From Methanosarcinaceae archaeon (GTDB lineage: Archaea > Halobacteriota > Methanosarcinia > Methanosarcinales > Methanosarcinaceae), in assembly GCA_030609665.1 (NCBI GenBank), contig JAUWBW010000129.1:1-5609 (forward strand): 5,609 nucleotides of DNA, given 5' to 3'. The translations under genes and the position numbers were made by a program. This document shows, one piece after another, positions 4,635 to 5,609 of this stretch. The stretch's first letter is position 1. Each line of letters begins with the position of its first letter. The notes under the pieces are model-generated. The model was given only the letters and a program-made list of their open reading frames with translations. It ran no database searches and had not been told where the DNA came from.

Positions 4635-5609
4635 TTACATCAACAGCAGTACAACTATGATCAAAGCATCTATAGCAAGTGTCGCTGCACCATTGACCGC
4701 AACGATCTTGCCTCCCAGTTTCGGACCGAACAACGACACATGCAGCGGCAGCGAGTGTTTTGCAAACCGTGTCGAAAACGAGATAACATTACCAAGTAAC
4801 AGCGCGATCAACACTCCATTAACAGATATCATCCCTTCACCAAGAAGGCTGCCAGCCAGCACCATCTCCGAATAAGTGTTCACAAGTCCGGTTGCACTGA
4901 TCATTGCAACCTCGCTTTCCAGTCCCAGAAGGTTGGTGACCGGATCCAGTACATTGGACAGCGATTCGAATACACCCATCTCAATTCCCACCGATGTCAG
5001 GAACAGTGTAATGAACATCACAGGTGCGATCCTTCTCAGCAATTTATATGTGCTTCTAGCACTGCTATTTAAGGCATCCTTTCGATCCGTGGTTGAAGCG
5101 TGAGCATGATTGACTGCGTGACTATGAACAGGATTGCCTGCATGTTTATTGGTTGGGTGGTTAGTATGACTGTGAGCAGAACTGTTGGCAGAGTTGTAGG
5201 TAAGATTGCGGCCGGAATCATGAACGGGTTTAGGATCAGGATTAGTATCCCCGGCAGAGCCGCCGGCAGGTGACAGGGAACCGGCTGGCAGGGAACCCGT
5301 ATCGCTTAGCCACAACCTCGCAAGGAAAAATCCGAGAAATGTTTTCAAGAGCGCGACAGAGCATCGAAGACCCACATAGATCACTCCTGTTGTGAATCCC
5401 AGGATCGGGATCACCACCGGTATGAAGTATGTGAACATATGTGAGAGGATACCTGGAAAAGATGTCATCAGCGAGACCGCGAGAACCTCTCGATCAGAGA
5501 TACTTTTGCTGTCAAGGGCCTGTGAGAGCATAGAGTAACCTGTTGTACTGCTAAACGTACATGTTACAACAGCAAGTGCTGATGTTGCGCTGATCTTTGC
5601 TCTGGAGGA
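4635..5609 (-). CDS. GATE-domain (nucleoside-recognition-like) membrane protein, 5' partial, with His-rich loop
   Basis: The frame is open to the window edge, so the ATG at 5529-5531 is probably internal; the 26 extra upstream codons read sensibly (KISATSALAVVTCTFSSTTGYS) into MLSQALDSK. The protein is polytopic. Numbered from that Met, hydrophobic segments lie near 33-55, 57-76, 168-188, 208-232, 236-256 and 284-298. The layout resembles archaeal GATE-domain proteins (COG3366, Pfam Gate), thought to act in transport; the substrate is not established. Residues about 77-160 form a hydrophilic, Ser/Asn/His-rich stretch splitting the protein into two halves, with nine histidines between 104 and 144 (AHSHTNH, HAGNPVHSH, NHAHA). 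That loop suggests metal binding and looks like an expansion within the family. The stop is TAA at 4635-4637. The gene is co-oriented with the ABC operon, but the promoter-like gap suggests separate transcription. Confidence 0.75.
   Translation of the reverse strand, partial: SSRAKISATSALAVVTCTFSSTTGYSMLSQALDSKSISDREVLAVSLMTSFPGILSHMFTYFIPVVIPILGFTTGVIYVGLRCSVALLKTFLGFFLARLWLSDTGSLPAGSLSPAGGSAGDTNPDPKPVHDSGRNLTYNSANSSAHSHTNHPTNKHAGNPVHSHAVNHAHASTTDRKDALNSSARSTYKLLRRIAPVMFITLFLTSVGIEMGVFESLSNVLDPVTNLLGLESEVAMISATGLVNTYSEMVLAGSLLGEGMISVNGVLIALLLGNVISFSTRFAKHSLPLHVSLFGPKLGGKIVAVNGAATLAIDALIIVVLLLM

Noticed and set aside
1..5609. CRISPR array
   Set aside because: No regularly spaced short repeats were found anywhere; the only long repeat is the permease-end pair.

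Overview
The window looks like a piece of an archaeal chromosome, most likely from a methanogen-type euryarchaeon such as the Methanosarcinales. This rests on AT-rich TATA-like boxes placed as in archaeal promoters, Shine-Dalgarno sites, an oligo-T end after one gene, and a GATE-domain membrane protein of a kind I associate with methanogens. The assignment is an inference and no rRNA or other marker is present.

Layout, left to right. (1) Bases 1-429 are the 3' part of an AT-rich + strand gene for a zinc-ribbon protein with a PD-(D/E)XK-like nuclease domain. (2) Bases 430-596 are non-coding and hold a 57-base nested palindrome and a small GC hairpin. (3) Bases 597 to about 960 are a detached 3' piece of an ABC-2 permease gene on the - strand, with an intact C-terminus but no N-terminal half. 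(4) Bases about 967-1146 are unique sequence carrying a promoter. (5) Bases 1147-2978 are an AT-rich two-gene + strand operon: a YwgA-like protein and an HD-domain, SAMHD1-like dNTP triphosphohydrolase. (6) Bases 3011-4521 (- strand) are a DrrA/DrrB-type ABC exporter operon. Its permease 3' half is the second copy of the piece at 597-958, and this copy has a premature TGA. (7) Bases 4635-5609 (- strand) are a partial multi-pass GATE-domain membrane protein with an inserted His-rich loop.

The central structural fact is that the YwgA/HD operon sits between two direct copies of the permease 3' end: 362 bases, ungapped, offset exactly 2414, 21 differences by hand count. The layout resembles an element integrated at a gene's 3' end, where the element supplies a new 3' end and the original is displaced to the far side. 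The permease joined to its ATPase has lost its last transmembrane helix to a one-base nonsense change, while the displaced copy still encodes that helix. Recombination between the copies would delete the operon and could restore a full-length permease. No integrase or transposase is visible.

The HD protein keeps the catalytic, substrate and guanine-activator residues known from SAMHD1, so it is probably an active, GTP/dGTP-stimulated dNTPase. Its pairing with a YwgA-like partner parallels the ywfO/ywgA neighbourhood of Bacillus as I remember it. An accessory or defence role through nucleotide depletion is plausible but not shown by the sequence.
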